A stretch of 64,000 nucleotides of DNA. It comes from Chryseobacterium daecheongense. Lineage in GTDB: Bacteria > Bacteroidota > Bacteroidia > Flavobacteriales > Weeksellaceae. Numbering within the stretch: the first letter of the stretch is position 1; every line of letters begins with the position of its first letter. The notes below the pieces were generated by a model that was not told where the DNA came from, made no database searches, and saw only the letters and a list, made by a program, of their open reading frames with translations. Position numbers and translations under genes: made by a program. Below, one piece after another: positions 43,987-53,078 of the stretch. Location of the stretch: positions 62,001 through 126,000 of the forward strand of contig NZ_RJTX01000004.1 of the NCBI RefSeq assembly GCF_003729955.1, given 5' to 3'.

Positions 43987-45258
43987 ATGACGGAAAAATT
44001 ACTTCAATATCTTTGGAACCATAAGGTTTTCAACAATTTCGACTTCAAGGATATTGAAGGAAATTCCGTTGAAATTCTGGATTTCGGACAATGGAATACC
44101 AATGCAGGTCCTGATTTTTTATTAGCCAAAGTAAAAATCTGCGGTTTGATTTTAGCAGGAAATATTGAGCTTCACATTAAATCTTCTGATTGGATTTTTC
44201 ATCATCATTCCGGCGATCCCAATTACGAAAATATCATCCTCCACGTTGTTTTTCAACATGATATTGAAATTGATGATTTAAAAAACAACAGTATTCCAAC
44301 TCTGGAATTGAAAAATCATATTGATCAGCAGCTTCTTTTGCAATATGAAAAATTAGTCAATGGAAATCATTTCATTCCATGTGAACCTATTTTTGATAAT
44401 AATAAGCTACCCATCAATTTTCATGAAGAAAACATCATTAAAAAACTGGATGAAAAATCCGTTGAGCTCGAAAAAAGTTTAGAGAAATATAAAAACAATT
44501 TCGAAGCGGTTTTGTTCCATAGTTTCGCCTATTCTTTCGGATTAAAGGTCAATGCCTTTACTTTTAAGCAGATTGCAGAAAGTATTGATTTCAGTATCAT
44601 CAATAAAATCAGGCAGAATACAACTCAATTGGAAGCTTTGTTATTCGGAATTTCCGGCTGGCTTGATTTCCCAGAGGATGAGCCCATGAAAATATGGAAA
44701 AGAGAGTTTGATTTCCTCACCATAAAATTCAAAATCTCAGATTTAAGGTTTCATCCTAAATTTTTAAGGTTAAGACCTCACAATTTTCCAACCCTCCGTT
44801 TATCTCAATTAGCGGATCTCTATGGACAGCAATATTTATTTTCAAAAATTCTTGATGCAAAAAACACAGATGACTTAATGACAATCTTCACAAAAGTAAA
44901 AGCATCAGACTATTGGAAGGATCATTTCAACTTTGGAAAACCCACTCCAAAAAGCCAGGAGAAATTTTTAAGCAAGGATTTTATAGATCTCATCATTCTC
45001 AACACCATTCTCCCCTTAAAATATACCTACCATAAATATCACAAGGAAGAAATTACGGATGAGATCATGCATTTTTACAGGAGTATTCCGGCTGAAAAAA
45101 ATTCTCTTGTGGATAATTGGAAAAAATTGGGATTGAATGTGACCACAGCTTTGGAAAGTCAAAGTCTGATTTATCATTATTCCCACGCCTGTAAAGAAAA
45201 AAATTGCTTAAATTGCAGTATTGGATTTAAACTATTAAAAGAATCTTCAGATGCTTGA
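43987..45258 (+). CDS. DUF2851 family protein
   Basis: The 423-residue soluble protein begins TEKLLQYLWNHKVFNN and contains DFGQWNTNAGPDFLLAKVKI, GNIELHIKSSDWIFHHHSGD and a Cys pair near the end (KEKNCLNCSIG). This is the wording of DUF2851, widespread in Bacteroidetes with no known function. The WNTNAGPDF and GNIELHIKSSDW parts look like an active-site-like conserved region of nuclease-fold type, but I cannot support an activity. It overlaps the PspC gene by 8 bp. Confidence 0.85.
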   Translation: MTEKLLQYLWNHKVFNNFDFKDIEGNSVEILDFGQWNTNAGPDFLLAKVKICGLILAGNIELHIKSSDWIFHHHSGDPNYENIILHVVFQHDIEIDDLKNNSIPTLELKNHIDQQLLLQYEKLVNGNHFIPCEPIFDNNKLPINFHEENIIKKLDEKSVELEKSLEKYKNNFEAVLFHSFAYSFGLKVNAFTFKQIAESIDFSIINKIRQNTTQLEALLFGISGWLDFPEDEPMKIWKREFDFLTIKFKISDLRFHPKFLRLRPHNFPTLRLSQLADLYGQQYLFSKILDAKNTDDLMTIFTKVKASDYWKDHFNFGKPTPKSQEKFLSKDFIDLIILNTILPLKYTYHKYHKEEITDEIMHFYRSIPAEKNSLVDNWKKLGLNVTTALESQSLIYHYSHACKEKNCLNCSIGFKLLKESSDA

Positions 45259-45472
45259 TAATATTCGTCATAAAATGGAAAGAGAATGGTTCGGTGTTCT
45301 TACAAGAACAGGGGCCAAACTTGGAATTCCGGTTTCTAAACTGAGAGTTTTCTTCATCTACTCTACTTTTGCAACCGCTGGTTTTTTTTTCCTCATTTAT
45401 CTCGGATTGGCATTCACTCTTTGGATCAAAGATATTTTTATTACCAGAAGACCAAGCGTTTTTGATTTATAA
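45251..45472 (+). CDS. Small PspC-domain membrane protein
   Basis: The 73-residue protein has the PspC layout: a short cytoplasmic part with GVLTRTGAKLGIPVSKLRVFF and one or two TM helices (about 33-62). PspC proteins take part in envelope-stress sensing in other bacteria; here no PspA or PspB is nearby. It overlaps the DUF2851 gene and is followed after 2 bp by the GNAT gene. Confidence 0.85.
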   Translation: MLDNIRHKMEREWFGVLTRTGAKLGIPVSKLRVFFIYSTFATAGFFFLIYLGLAFTLWIKDIFITRRPSVFDL

Positions 45473-45474
45473 TT

Positions 45475-45987
45475 ATGGAATTTTTACAGATCACCTCGCC
45501 TGATGATTACAGAATCCAGGAAATCTTTAATTCTTACAGCACGACCTTTCCGGAAGATGAAAGAAGAGACTGGTATCAGTTTGTAAAGCTTTTTACAAAC
45601 CCTAATGCTAAAATCATTTCAGTACTTCATGAAACCCAAAACATTGGATATTTGATCATTTGGGAATTAAGCAATCATATTTTTGTAGAACATTTTGAGG
45701 TTTTTGCAGCATTCAGAAGTCAAAAGTTCGGTTCACATATTACAGGTTATTTATTTAAAAATTTCCCGAGAATTATTTTGGAAATTGAACCTGGGCATAC
45801 CGGCGAAGATGCACAGAGAAGATATTCTTTTTATCAGAAAAACGGATTCAGGCTAATAGATGAAATGTATGTGCAACCAAGTTATGGAGAAGGTAAAAAG
45901 GCACTTGATCTTTGGTTACTGGCTAACTACTCTCCCGAAAATCTCAAGGAAATTAAAGAAGAAATTTACGATATCGTTTATCATTAA
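45475..45987 (+). CDS. GNAT-family N-acetyltransferase
   Basis: The 170-residue protein has the GNAT core: the strand YLIIWELSNHIFVEHFEVFA, the acetyl-CoA loop AAFRSQKFGSHITGYL (Q/RxxGxG/A-like) and a YSFYQKNGFRLI C-terminal motif. Acceptor unknown. Last gene of the DUF2851-PspC-GNAT unit, followed by a clear terminator. Confidence 0.85.
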   Translation: MEFLQITSPDDYRIQEIFNSYSTTFPEDERRDWYQFVKLFTNPNAKIISVLHETQNIGYLIIWELSNHIFVEHFEVFAAFRSQKFGSHITGYLFKNFPRIILEIEPGHTGEDAQRRYSFYQKNGFRLIDEMYVQPSYGEGKKALDLWLLANYSPENLKEIKEEIYDIVYH

Positions 45988-45992
45988 TATAA

Positions 45993-46016
45993 AAAAGCCG
46001 GAAAATTCCGGCTTTT
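45993..46016 (+). terminator. Rho-independent terminator after the GNAT gene
   Basis: AAAAGCCGGAA pairs with TTCCGGCTTTT around a tiny loop, with further A/T runs on both sides (ATTTTTT on the plus side). Confidence 0.9.
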
Positions 46017-46028
46017 ATTTTTTAAATC

Positions 46029-46094
46029 CTCACAGATCACACAGATAAAATATAACACAAACATCTGCGTTATTTGCCCAAACTGCGAGAGATA
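46029..46094. repeat. Degenerate CGCAGATTTT-type intergenic repeat
   Basis: CCTCACAGATCACACAGAT at one end is loosely mirrored by CTGCGAGAGA at the other, with ACATCTGCG inside. It matches the family at 31697 and 58332 but with many mismatches. Lies between the GNAT terminator and the SIMPL gene. Confidence 0.5.
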
Positions 46095-46096
46095 TA

Positions 46097-46831
46097 TTAA
46101 TTCACTTGATATTCCAGCTTGATGGTAATGCTTGCTTCTTTTTCTTTAGAAGAGGTATTAAATGTTCCTCCATAAGAATAATCTTCGTTAGAATTAGGAG
46201 CGGTAATCTGGATAACACCCATGGTCGCTTTTTTAAGATTTCCTAAGCTGCTTCCCGAATTTTCAGCAATTTTTTCAGCTCTTTCTTTAGCATCCTTGGT
46301 AGCAGCTGCAATCATTTCCTGTTTCACACTGGCTAATTTTGTATAGAAATAGTTAGGCGAAGAGGATGTAAACTCTACCCCACGATTAATAATTTCTGTA
46401 ATATTTCTGGAAAGATTTTCGATTTTAGCCACCTCTTTACTTTCAATAGAAACTTTCTGCGTGAGATTATATCCGGAAAATTCTCCCTGGACATAATTTC
46501 CATTAGCATCATTATAGCTTCTGAACTGTTTCTGAATATCTACCGACGAAAATACGATTTCAGCCTGTTTTATACCTTTCGAAATAAGGTAATCATTGAT
46601 GATCTTCCTGTCTACCGCAAGTTCATCATAAGCTGATTTCAGATCAACATTATTTTTTGAAAAGCTTCCGGACCATGTGATAAGATCAGAAGTGAACTGT
46701 TTAGTTCCTAAACCTGTAACAGAAATGGTATTTTCAGATTTATTTCTGTTTTTAACCGCATTTCCCAAAAGCCCGAGTCCAATAATGAATCCAAGCGCAG
46801 CAATGGTAATGGCAATGATATTTTTATTCAT
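46097..46831 (-). CDS. SIMPL-domain (DUF541) protein
   Basis: The 244-residue protein has one N-terminal hydrophobic helix (about 5-25, signal or anchor) and a SIMPL domain (about 35-244) with TISVTGLGTKQFTSDLITW, the YLISKGIKQAEIVFSSVDIQ strand pair and the KDAKERAEKIAENSGSSLG helix. These are periplasmic or exposed proteins, in some bacteria linked to oxidative stress; the function here is not defined. Monocistronic. Confidence 0.88.
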   Translation of the reverse strand: MNKNIIAITIAALGFIIGLGLLGNAVKNRNKSENTISVTGLGTKQFTSDLITWSGSFSKNNVDLKSAYDELAVDRKIINDYLISKGIKQAEIVFSSVDIQKQFRSYNDANGNYVQGEFSGYNLTQKVSIESKEVAKIENLSRNITEIINRGVEFTSSSPNYFYTKLASVKQEMIAAATKDAKERAEKIAENSGSSLGNLKKATMGVIQITAPNSNEDYSYGGTFNTSSKEKEASITIKLEYQVN

Positions 46832-46920
46832 AAAATTCGTGAATTGTTTTGGTTTTCAATTGATAACAGAAATATCACATCAATTCTCGTTCCAAATTTT
46901 AAGATTTTCTTAACATTTTA

Positions 46921-47694
46921 TTATTGCTTGGGTTCTTTCAATCTTTCCGTGTATAATGGGATGACTTCTTCTATTCTTAGCAATACTGCTGATAAGTTCC
47001 TGGCTTTTACATAAGTACGGATAAGCGGTTTTACTAAGAACGAGAACTCTATAAATTCCGAAATTCTTTCTACGGGAATTCCCATTTTCACAAAGTAATC
47101 GTCATCTACCCTATCCCGTATCCATGCAATATGCTCCTGCAAATCTTCATATTGATATTGCCTTTTCTGTTTTCTGGCTTTTCCGCTTACCAGATCGTAA
47201 AGTCCTTGTATATTCAGACTTCCTAAAAGCATCGGAAGCAAGACTTTCTTTACTTCAGCCGGTTTCTCCCTCATTTTTCCAATGGGTTGTGGAAGACCTA
47301 CAGCTGCCTGAACCTGGGCCCCTAAATCAACCTTAGCTACTTTCCTGGAATCTTTTGATAAATCGCCGCTTAATTTAACAATCTGGACTTCTTCAATTTC
47401 TTGGGGAAGCTGAGTTAAAGTAATAATCAGCCGGGAATTGATTCCATCCGTAAGAACTCTTTTTGAGGCTCTTTCATAGCCTGCTTTTACAAATCTTAAT
47501 TCATCATTCCTCGAAGCTGCAATACTGAATTCCCCCGAAGAATTACAAATAACTTTCTGATCTGTTGACATATTGATTACAGTCACAGAATTCAACCGGA
47601 TGTCATTTTCATCTGTAATGATTCCAGTAACCATCTGTTGAGAAAGCAAGAGATTAAATAAAAATAATAACACCAATGCTAATGGCCTTCTCAT
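46921..47694 (-). CDS. Unknown exported protein with CarboxypepD_reg-like domain (paralogue 2)
   Basis: The 257-residue protein has a signal peptide (ending about LLLSQQ), a CarboxypepD_reg-like beta-sandwich (about 20-100: VTGIITDENDIRLNSVTVIN, SGEFSIAASRNDELRFVKAG) and a conserved helical C-terminal part (about 130-257) without known domain. It is not a receptor: no plug or barrel follows. It is a tandem paralogue of the gene at 47702 (7 bp upstream), which shares the NDELRFVKA-type core and the IEEVEI/VQI linker. Confidence 0.8.
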   Translation of the reverse strand: MRRPLALVLLFLFNLLLSQQMVTGIITDENDIRLNSVTVINMSTDQKVICNSSGEFSIAASRNDELRFVKAGYERASKRVLTDGINSRLIITLTQLPQEIEEVQIVKLSGDLSKDSRKVAKVDLGAQVQAAVGLPQPIGKMREKPAEVKKVLLPMLLGSLNIQGLYDLVSGKARKQKRQYQYEDLQEHIAWIRDRVDDDYFVKMGIPVERISEFIEFSFLVKPLIRTYVKARNLSAVLLRIEEVIPLYTERLKEPKQ

Positions 47695-47701
47695 TTATGA
47701 T

Positions 47702-48445
47702 TTATTTTTGAGTTTGTGGAGCTCTGTAAGAAGAAATCCGGGTCAACACAGCTCGTTGAAATCTCATCAGATCTGCGTCACTGCAATATCCATATTTCAG
47801 AATATTTTTTCTTTCGAACCCGCCTGCAAAAACATAGTATATAAAATGTTGGATCAACGATTTTTCTATTTTAAGGTCTGTAAAATACTGTTCTCCCAAT
47901 GCACTGGTAAGGTAATTCATAAAATCTACATCGTCCCATTTATTTTTTATTTTCCCGAAGCTAAAGGTTCCTTTAGTTACAGGCTGTACAAATTCTCCGG
48001 GCCTCGCGGCCAACACTCTGGGATCAGATTTTTGAGACATATAAAGTCCCAGATCTTGGAGCAGCTTTTCCACTTTTTTAGGCTTGTTAAGATTTTTAGA
48101 ATCTATTTTCAGATCACCCGTAATTCCTTTTTTTATTTCCACTTCTTCAATCTGAATAGGAATTCTGACCAAAGTAATATTCATGGGAGCACTAATATCG
48201 GCCACTTTTTGGACGATACGTCCATAATCTGCTTTTACAAAACGGAGTTCGTCGCCTTGTCTTCCGGAGATCATAAAATGCCCGTCCCGGTTAGTTTGCA
48301 CCCTTTCATCAGTCCGTATATTGATGACTGTTACATCCGGCATTTCCATATTTTCTTCGGAAACCACTTTTCCAAAAATATAACTTTGAGCACTGGTATT
48401 AATAAAAAAGATAAGGGGTAAAAGAGAGAATAGTTTAAGTTTCAC
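47702..48445 (-). CDS. Unknown exported protein with CarboxypepD_reg-like domain (paralogue 1)
   Basis: The 247-residue protein has a signal peptide (ending about FINTSAQ), the CarboxypepD_reg-like domain (GKVVSEENMEMPDVTVINI, GDELRFVKADYGRIVQKVAD), a linker and a helical C-terminal region with no recognised family. First of a two-gene unit with the paralogue at 46921. The long antisense open frame on the plus strand is a shadow. It may be a periplasmic partner of an outer-membrane machine; that is speculative. Confidence 0.8.
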   Translation of the reverse strand: MKLKLFSLLPLIFFINTSAQSYIFGKVVSEENMEMPDVTVINIRTDERVQTNRDGHFMISGRQGDELRFVKADYGRIVQKVADISAPMNITLVRIPIQIEEVEIKKGITGDLKIDSKNLNKPKKVEKLLQDLGLYMSQKSDPRVLAARPGEFVQPVTKGTFSFGKIKNKWDDVDFMNYLTSALGEQYFTDLKIEKSLIQHFIYYVFAGGFERKNILKYGYCSDADLMRFQRAVLTRISSYRAPQTQK

Positions 48446-48628
48446 TGGCTATTTTTTATTAAGCAAAACTAAAGTTATTTTTAAATTATCCTATAAGTTT
48501 AACCACACTTAACGGTTTTAGGATTTTTTTTAGAATTTCTGATACTCCATTTGTTAAAGACGTTGATAAAATTGTTAAAATTTCACTCAAAATTTAGCTA
48601 ACTTGCAATATTAATTCTCATTTTGAAA

Positions 48629-51600
48629 ATGCAAAATTCTTATACGGTTATCAATGCTTCTGCGGGTTCAGGCAAAACATATGCACTGGTTCAAAGGCTT
48701 TTGATGATCTGTCTTCGTTATCCTAATCAGCAGCAGTCGATCAGGAATATTCTGGCCTTAACTTTTACCAATAAGGCGGCCAATGAAATGAAGGAGAGAA
48801 TTTTATCTTGGCTGGGAAATTTTTCCCAACAGAATTATGCTGAAAATGCTGATCTTAAAAATATTCAGAAAGCCTTTGAAGAAGAAGGTTTACGGATTAC
48901 AATTGATGAGCTGCACATTCGTGCCAAGAAATTACTTGATTATATTCTGCATAATTATTCAACCTTAAACATCGGGACTATTGACCGTTTCAATTCCCGG
49001 CTGGTTAGAAGCTTTTCTTATGAACTTGGACTCGCTAAAAATTTCAATCTTGAAATTGAAGCAGAACCTTTTTTGATTGAAGCCGTAGATAAAATGCTTG
49101 ATCAGATCGGGGAAAATGAAGCGATATCCAACTCGTTCATGGATTATGTGGACTATAGCCTGGAAAATAATGAACGCATCAATCTCAATAAAAACCTATA
49201 TGATTCCGCTAAAGAATTCGTAAAAGATATTCACTACGAAAATCTTAAAAACAATAAGGACTTTGATGATACGAATTATGAAAATATAAAAAACACGATC
49301 CGCAAAGAGATTCTCTTGAACAGGAAACAATCTGAAGAAATCGCAGCCCAATCTATCGAGCTATTCAGATCCAGAAATATTGAAATTGAAGATTTTGCCC
49401 AAGGGAAGAACGGGATCGGCGGATTTTTCACAAAGGTTTTAGATTTTTATCAGCAAAAAAGAACGGGATTTCCCTTCCCTACAACACAGGAGGAATCTGT
49501 TGTAAATAATTACAGAAAAGGTGCTGCCTCAAAATCCAAACATAAAGAATCAGAAATTCTGGAAATTCTGGAGCAGTTATTGGAAAACAGGATGAAACTT
49601 ATTCTTCTGTATATTGAAACCCAGAAAAAAGAAAAGATCTTATCTGCTCTTCTTCCTTTAAAAGTAAATAAAGACATTCAGGATGAATTAAGGAAGATTG
49701 AAGAGGAAAATGACTTGGTTTTGCTTTCAAAATTCAATATCCTGATCAATGAAAATTTAAAGAATGAACCTTCATTATTCATTTATGAAAAGGTAGGCTC
49801 CCAGTTTCAGCATTATTTTTTTGATGAGTTCCAGGATACTTCTGAATTACAATGGCAGAACTTTATTCCGTTAAGAGACCATAGTGTTTCAACGGAAAAC
49901 ACCTCTTTTACATTAGTGGGAGATCCCAAACAGAGTATATATAGGTTCCGTGGTGGGGAAAGTAAATTAATGCTGGATATTATCAATAAAAAAGAAATTT
50001 CTCCTAAAGAAGCGGAACTGCTTGTTTTAAAAGATAATTGGCGAAGCGCTAAAAATATTGTAAAATTCAACAATGAGCTGTATAAATTTCATGCCGATAT
50101 TTTGGAGGAAGAACATGCAGCTATTTTTGGTACGGATGCGGAACAAAATCCAAAATCCAATATTGAAGGACGCGTTAAAGTAAACCTTATTGAAAATCTG
50201 ACGAATGAAGATTTCTACAATGATACTTCGGAAAAAATGCGGCAAGATATCCAAGAATGCCTAGATAATGGATTCTCATTTTCGGATATTACTATTCTTT
50301 GCCGCGGTAACTTTGATATTTTCAGCTATTCCCAAAAACTGGGAAACTTAAAAGTGACCTATCACGGAGAGGAAACCAATATTAAAACCATTTCCGAAAA
50401 AGGTCTTACTTTGGAGTTATCTGATACGCTTCAGGCTGTGATTGAGTTTTTAAGGTGGGAAATCAATCCAAAGAATAAGCCTAACTTAATCATGATGATG
50501 TATTACCTGAATCATTTAGGAAGAATCACCATGTCGGACTTTACCCTGGAAATGGATACCATTCTGAAAATTGAATCTCATGAAGATATTTTACAATATA
50601 TCCGGGACACTTATTTTTTGAAGCTTAAACAGGATCACTTCCCAAAATTCAACCTGTATAATTTTGTGGAATATTATATCAATGAGTTTTCCGTTGAAAA
50701 TAAGGAAACAGATTTTATTCTGAACTTTTTGGAAATGCTTTTCAATTTTACTCAAAACGCAGGAGCAAGTACAAAGGAGTTCTTAAAGTATTGGGATGAA
50801 GAAGCTTCCACTCACAGTATTCAGGCTTCGGAAAATCTTGATGCCATCCAGATCATGACCATTCACAAGGCAAAAGGATTGGAATTCCCTATTGTTTTTA
50901 TTCCAATGCTGAATAAGAACCGTGATAATGAATTCACCAATTGGTTTGAAACGAGCAAGGATGATGCTTTGAAATCAGTCAATATCAACCAGTTCAGTAA
51001 AAACCTGGAAGTCTATGATGAAGAAATTGAAAAATTTAACCGGCAAAATTCTTATAAAAACCTTGTAGACCGGTTATGCCTGCAATATGTAGCAACAACA
51101 AGGCCTGTTGAGCAATTATTCTTTTATATTCAAAAAGCTAATAAAACATCCAATAATCTTGAGCTACTGGAATTCCTGCAATCCAAAAACTGTGAGAATG
51201 CAGATGAGTTTGATTTGTATGAGGTATCTCCTGACACCTTGAAAAAGCATTCCAAAAATACAGCTTCATCTTTTGTGACTAAAGACATCCGTAATCTAAA
51301 AAATATTGATGAAAACAGTACTTCTATCAAAATTGCCACTCCATCAAAAAATTACCAGGTCCGGAATGAAAAGGTAAGAATAGGTCTCTTTGTCCATGAA
51401 CTTTTATCTAAAATCAATACCGAAAAAGATATTGTCAAAGTCTTGGAAAGCTATGTTCTGGAAGGGCAGATTACTCTCGAGGAGAAAAATGAAATTCAAA
51501 AGACTTTGTCGGAATTCGTTACTACCTACTCCGAATTTTTTGATGAGAAATGGGAAGTTATCAATGAAAAGGATATCATGATTTCTGAAAATGGGGAAAG

Positions 51601-51769
51601 CCACATTTACAGACCGGACCGTATTCTAAAAAATGGCGAAGAATACATTATTGTGGATTTCAAAACCGGTGAAGTTTCTGAAAAAAATGACAGGCAGATA
51701 GAAACCTATAAAAAGGTGCTGGAAAGCCTGGGAAGGAATGTGATTGAGACGCAGCTTATTTACTTGTAA
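48629..51769 (+). CDS. UvrD/AddA-like helicase with C-terminal PD-(D/E)XK nuclease domain
   Basis: The 1046-residue enzyme has SF1 helicase motifs: Walker A NASAGSGKTYALVQRLL (about 9-25), motif Ia LALTFTNKAANEMKERI, motif II YFFDEFQDTSELQW, motif III LVGDPKQSIYRFRGGE, motif V TIHKAKGLEFPIVF and motif VI QYVATTRPVEQLF. A RecB-type nuclease domain ends the chain (GLFVHELLSK, YRPDRIL, YIIVDFKTGEV). The layout is that of AddA/RecB, which process DNA double-strand ends for recombination. ATG 48629 is chosen over TTG 48623. An AddB-like partner is not in the window. Confidence 0.93.
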   Translation: MQNSYTVINASAGSGKTYALVQRLLMICLRYPNQQQSIRNILALTFTNKAANEMKERILSWLGNFSQQNYAENADLKNIQKAFEEEGLRITIDELHIRAKKLLDYILHNYSTLNIGTIDRFNSRLVRSFSYELGLAKNFNLEIEAEPFLIEAVDKMLDQIGENEAISNSFMDYVDYSLENNERINLNKNLYDSAKEFVKDIHYENLKNNKDFDDTNYENIKNTIRKEILLNRKQSEEIAAQSIELFRSRNIEIEDFAQGKNGIGGFFTKVLDFYQQKRTGFPFPTTQEESVVNNYRKGAASKSKHKESEILEILEQLLENRMKLILLYIETQKKEKILSALLPLKVNKDIQDELRKIEEENDLVLLSKFNILINENLKNEPSLFIYEKVGSQFQHYFFDEFQDTSELQWQNFIPLRDHSVSTENTSFTLVGDPKQSIYRFRGGESKLMLDIINKKEISPKEAELLVLKDNWRSAKNIVKFNNELYKFHADILEEEHAAIFGTDAEQNPKSNIEGRVKVNLIENLTNEDFYNDTSEKMRQDIQECLDNGFSFSDITILCRGNFDIFSYSQKLGNLKVTYHGEETNIKTISEKGLTLELSDTLQAVIEFLRWEINPKNKPNLIMMMYYLNHLGRITMSDFTLEMDTILKIESHEDILQYIRDTYFLKLKQDHFPKFNLYNFVEYYINEFSVENKETDFILNFLEMLFNFTQNAGASTKEFLKYWDEEASTHSIQASENLDAIQIMTIHKAKGLEFPIVFIPMLNKNRDNEFTNWFETSKDDALKSVNINQFSKNLEVYDEEIEKFNRQNSYKNLVDRLCLQYVATTRPVEQLFFYIQKANKTSNNLELLEFLQSKNCENADEFDLYEVSPDTLKKHSKNTASSFVTKDIRNLKNIDENSTSIKIATPSKNYQVRNEKVRIGLFVHELLSKINTEKDIVKVLESYVLEGQITLEEKNEIQKTLSEFVTTYSEFFDEKWEVINEKDIMISENGESHIYRPDRILKNGEEYIIVDFKTGEVSEKNDRQIETYKKVLESLGRNVIETQLIYL

Positions 51770-51811
51770 AAATAGTTTCGGCGGAGCCAAAGGCTCCGCC
51801 GAAACTATTTT
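51769..51811. terminator. 20-bp perfect hairpin, bidirectional terminator
   Basis: A 20-base arm at 51769-51788 (AAAATAGTTTCGGCGGAGCC) is exactly inverted at 51792-51811 with a 3-nt loop. It begins on the last base of the helicase stop codon and serves the convergent ferritin gene too. Confidence 0.95.
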
Positions 51812-51823
51812 ATTTTCTATACT

Positions 51824-52333
51824 CTAAGCTTCAGCTGCCGGATTGAAAACTCTCTGAGCCAATTCCTGATCAAAAAGATATAATGCTGAAGGATTATCAC
51901 AAACCATTTTAATTTTGGTGACATATTGCGATGCACTTGCTTCCTCTTCCACCTGCTCATTGATAAACCATTGTAAGAAAGAAGTGGTAGCAAAATCACC
52001 TTCGTCATTTGCATTTTTAACGATATTGAAAATACTTTTGGTCACTTTTCTTTCATGTTCCAATGCTTTTTCAAAAATATCGGTTGCATTTTCAAATTCG
52101 TGTGGTGGTTTAGGGATTTCCCCGATAATGATCTCCCCTCCTACATCATTTAAATAATCGAACATTTTATCGGCATGCATTAATTCTTCTTTGCTTTGAA
52201 CTCTGAAATAATTAGCAATTCCGTCTAAATCTTTTCCGGAAAACCAAGCAGACATAGAAAGATAATATTGTGCAGCATACTGTTCGTGTGCTATTTGTTC
52301 ATTAATTAGTTTTGCGATTTTTTCACTGACCAT
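51824..52333 (-). CDS. ftnA: Ferritin (iron storage)
   Basis: The 169-residue non-heme ferritin has the ferroxidase residues in HEQYAAQYYLSMSAWF (Glu), QSKEELMHADKMFDYL (E-x2-H) and FLQWFINEQVEEEASA. The 24-mer stores iron as ferric mineral in the cytoplasm. A consensus promoter is visible at 52351-52381; no Fur-box-like palindrome was recognised near it. Monocistronic. Confidence 0.95.
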   Translation of the reverse strand: MVSEKIAKLINEQIAHEQYAAQYYLSMSAWFSGKDLDGIANYFRVQSKEELMHADKMFDYLNDVGGEIIIGEIPKPPHEFENATDIFEKALEHERKVTKSIFNIVKNANDEGDFATTSFLQWFINEQVEEEASASQYVTKIKMVCDNPSALYLFDQELAQRVFNPAAEA

Positions 52334-52350
52334 AATAAAAAATTTATATT

Positions 52351-52381
52351 CAAAATTATGGAAATTAAGCCCGAATTCAAA
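52351..52381 (-). promoter_or_regulatory. Predicted ferritin promoter
   Basis: On the minus strand TTTG (complement of 52378-52381), 19 bp, TAATTTTG (complement of 52351-52358), matching the flavobacterial consensus, 17 bp before the ATG. Confidence 0.6.
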
Positions 52382-52402
52382 GGATTTAATGAAATTTAAT
52401 AC

Positions 52403-52426
52403 AAAAAGGATGGAATTACTTCCACC
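52403..52426 (-). terminator. Terminator of the Spy-like gene
   Basis: On the minus strand GGTGGAA pairs with TTCCATC (one G-U) around a 4-nt loop, followed by T5. Confidence 0.6.
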
Positions 52427-52459
52427 CTTCTCACATTAAAAAATCAAAATTACAAACTA

Positions 52460-52900
52460 TTATTTTGCATCCGGAGTTGCTGTATGCATAGACTTATTCA
52501 TTTTTCTGTCTTTCATCATTGTATGTCTCTGCTCCATTTTAGCTTTTCTGTCAGCCTGCCATTTATCATACTGCTCCGGAGTTAAAATTTGCTTCATATC
52601 AGCATCCATTTGTGCTCTTTTTTGTTTCATCTGCTCCATCTTAGCTTGTCTGTCTTCTTTATTCTTTGCAAAATCTGCCTGCATTTCAGCTTTTCTTTTT
52701 TCATGTAATGCCTTTATCTGATCTACCTGAGACTGGTTCAGATTTAAATCTTTTTGCATCTGTACTAAATGTTCCTGCTCTCTTTGTTGCATTTTTTGCT
52801 GCATTTCAGCTCTTTTTGCCTGTTTGTCCTGTGGAGTTGTCTGTGCCATTGCAAAGCTTCCCATTCCGATCAACGCTAATGCTAAAACTAATTTTTTCAT
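52460..52900 (-). CDS. Small exported Spy/CpxP-like helical protein
   Basis: The 146-residue protein has a signal peptide (MKKLVLALALIGMGSFAMAQ) and then only charged, Met/Gln/Lys-rich helix (KMQQREQEHLVQMQKDLNLN, ILTPEQYDKWQADRKAKMEQ). The L-x-LTxxQ/PEQxxKW pattern is that of Spy/CpxP-type LTxxQ proteins, periplasmic chaperones or stress sensors; here the first LTxxQ reads LNLNQSQ. Monocistronic with a weak terminator. Confidence 0.75.
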   Translation of the reverse strand: MKKLVLALALIGMGSFAMAQTTPQDKQAKRAEMQQKMQQREQEHLVQMQKDLNLNQSQVDQIKALHEKRKAEMQADFAKNKEDRQAKMEQMKQKRAQMDADMKQILTPEQYDKWQADRKAKMEQRHTMMKDRKMNKSMHTATPDAK

Positions 52901-53013
52901 CTTAAAAATATTTTAATTATTCTCTTTATATCTTTTTGATTACACAACAAATCAAAAGTTAAAAGAAATAATTCATAAAAAATGTTAATTTTTCATATCA
53001 AAACCACAATCGA

Positions 53014-53048
53014 TAAAAAAAGGACAGATTTAAGAAAAATCTGCCCTT
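53014..53048 (-). terminator. Terminator of the 53079 gene
   Basis: On the minus strand AAGGGCAGATTT pairs with AAATCTGTCCTT (one G-U) around TTCTT, followed by a T-run (complement of 53014-53020). Confidence 0.88.
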
Positions 53049-53078
53049 CACACCACTTAAATATAATATATGAAAATA

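Noticed and set aside
47708..48421. 237-codon plus-strand open frame
   Set aside because: Covers almost exactly the minus-strand CarboxypepD_reg gene, which has a signal peptide, a recognised domain and a paralogue next to it; the plus frame has none.
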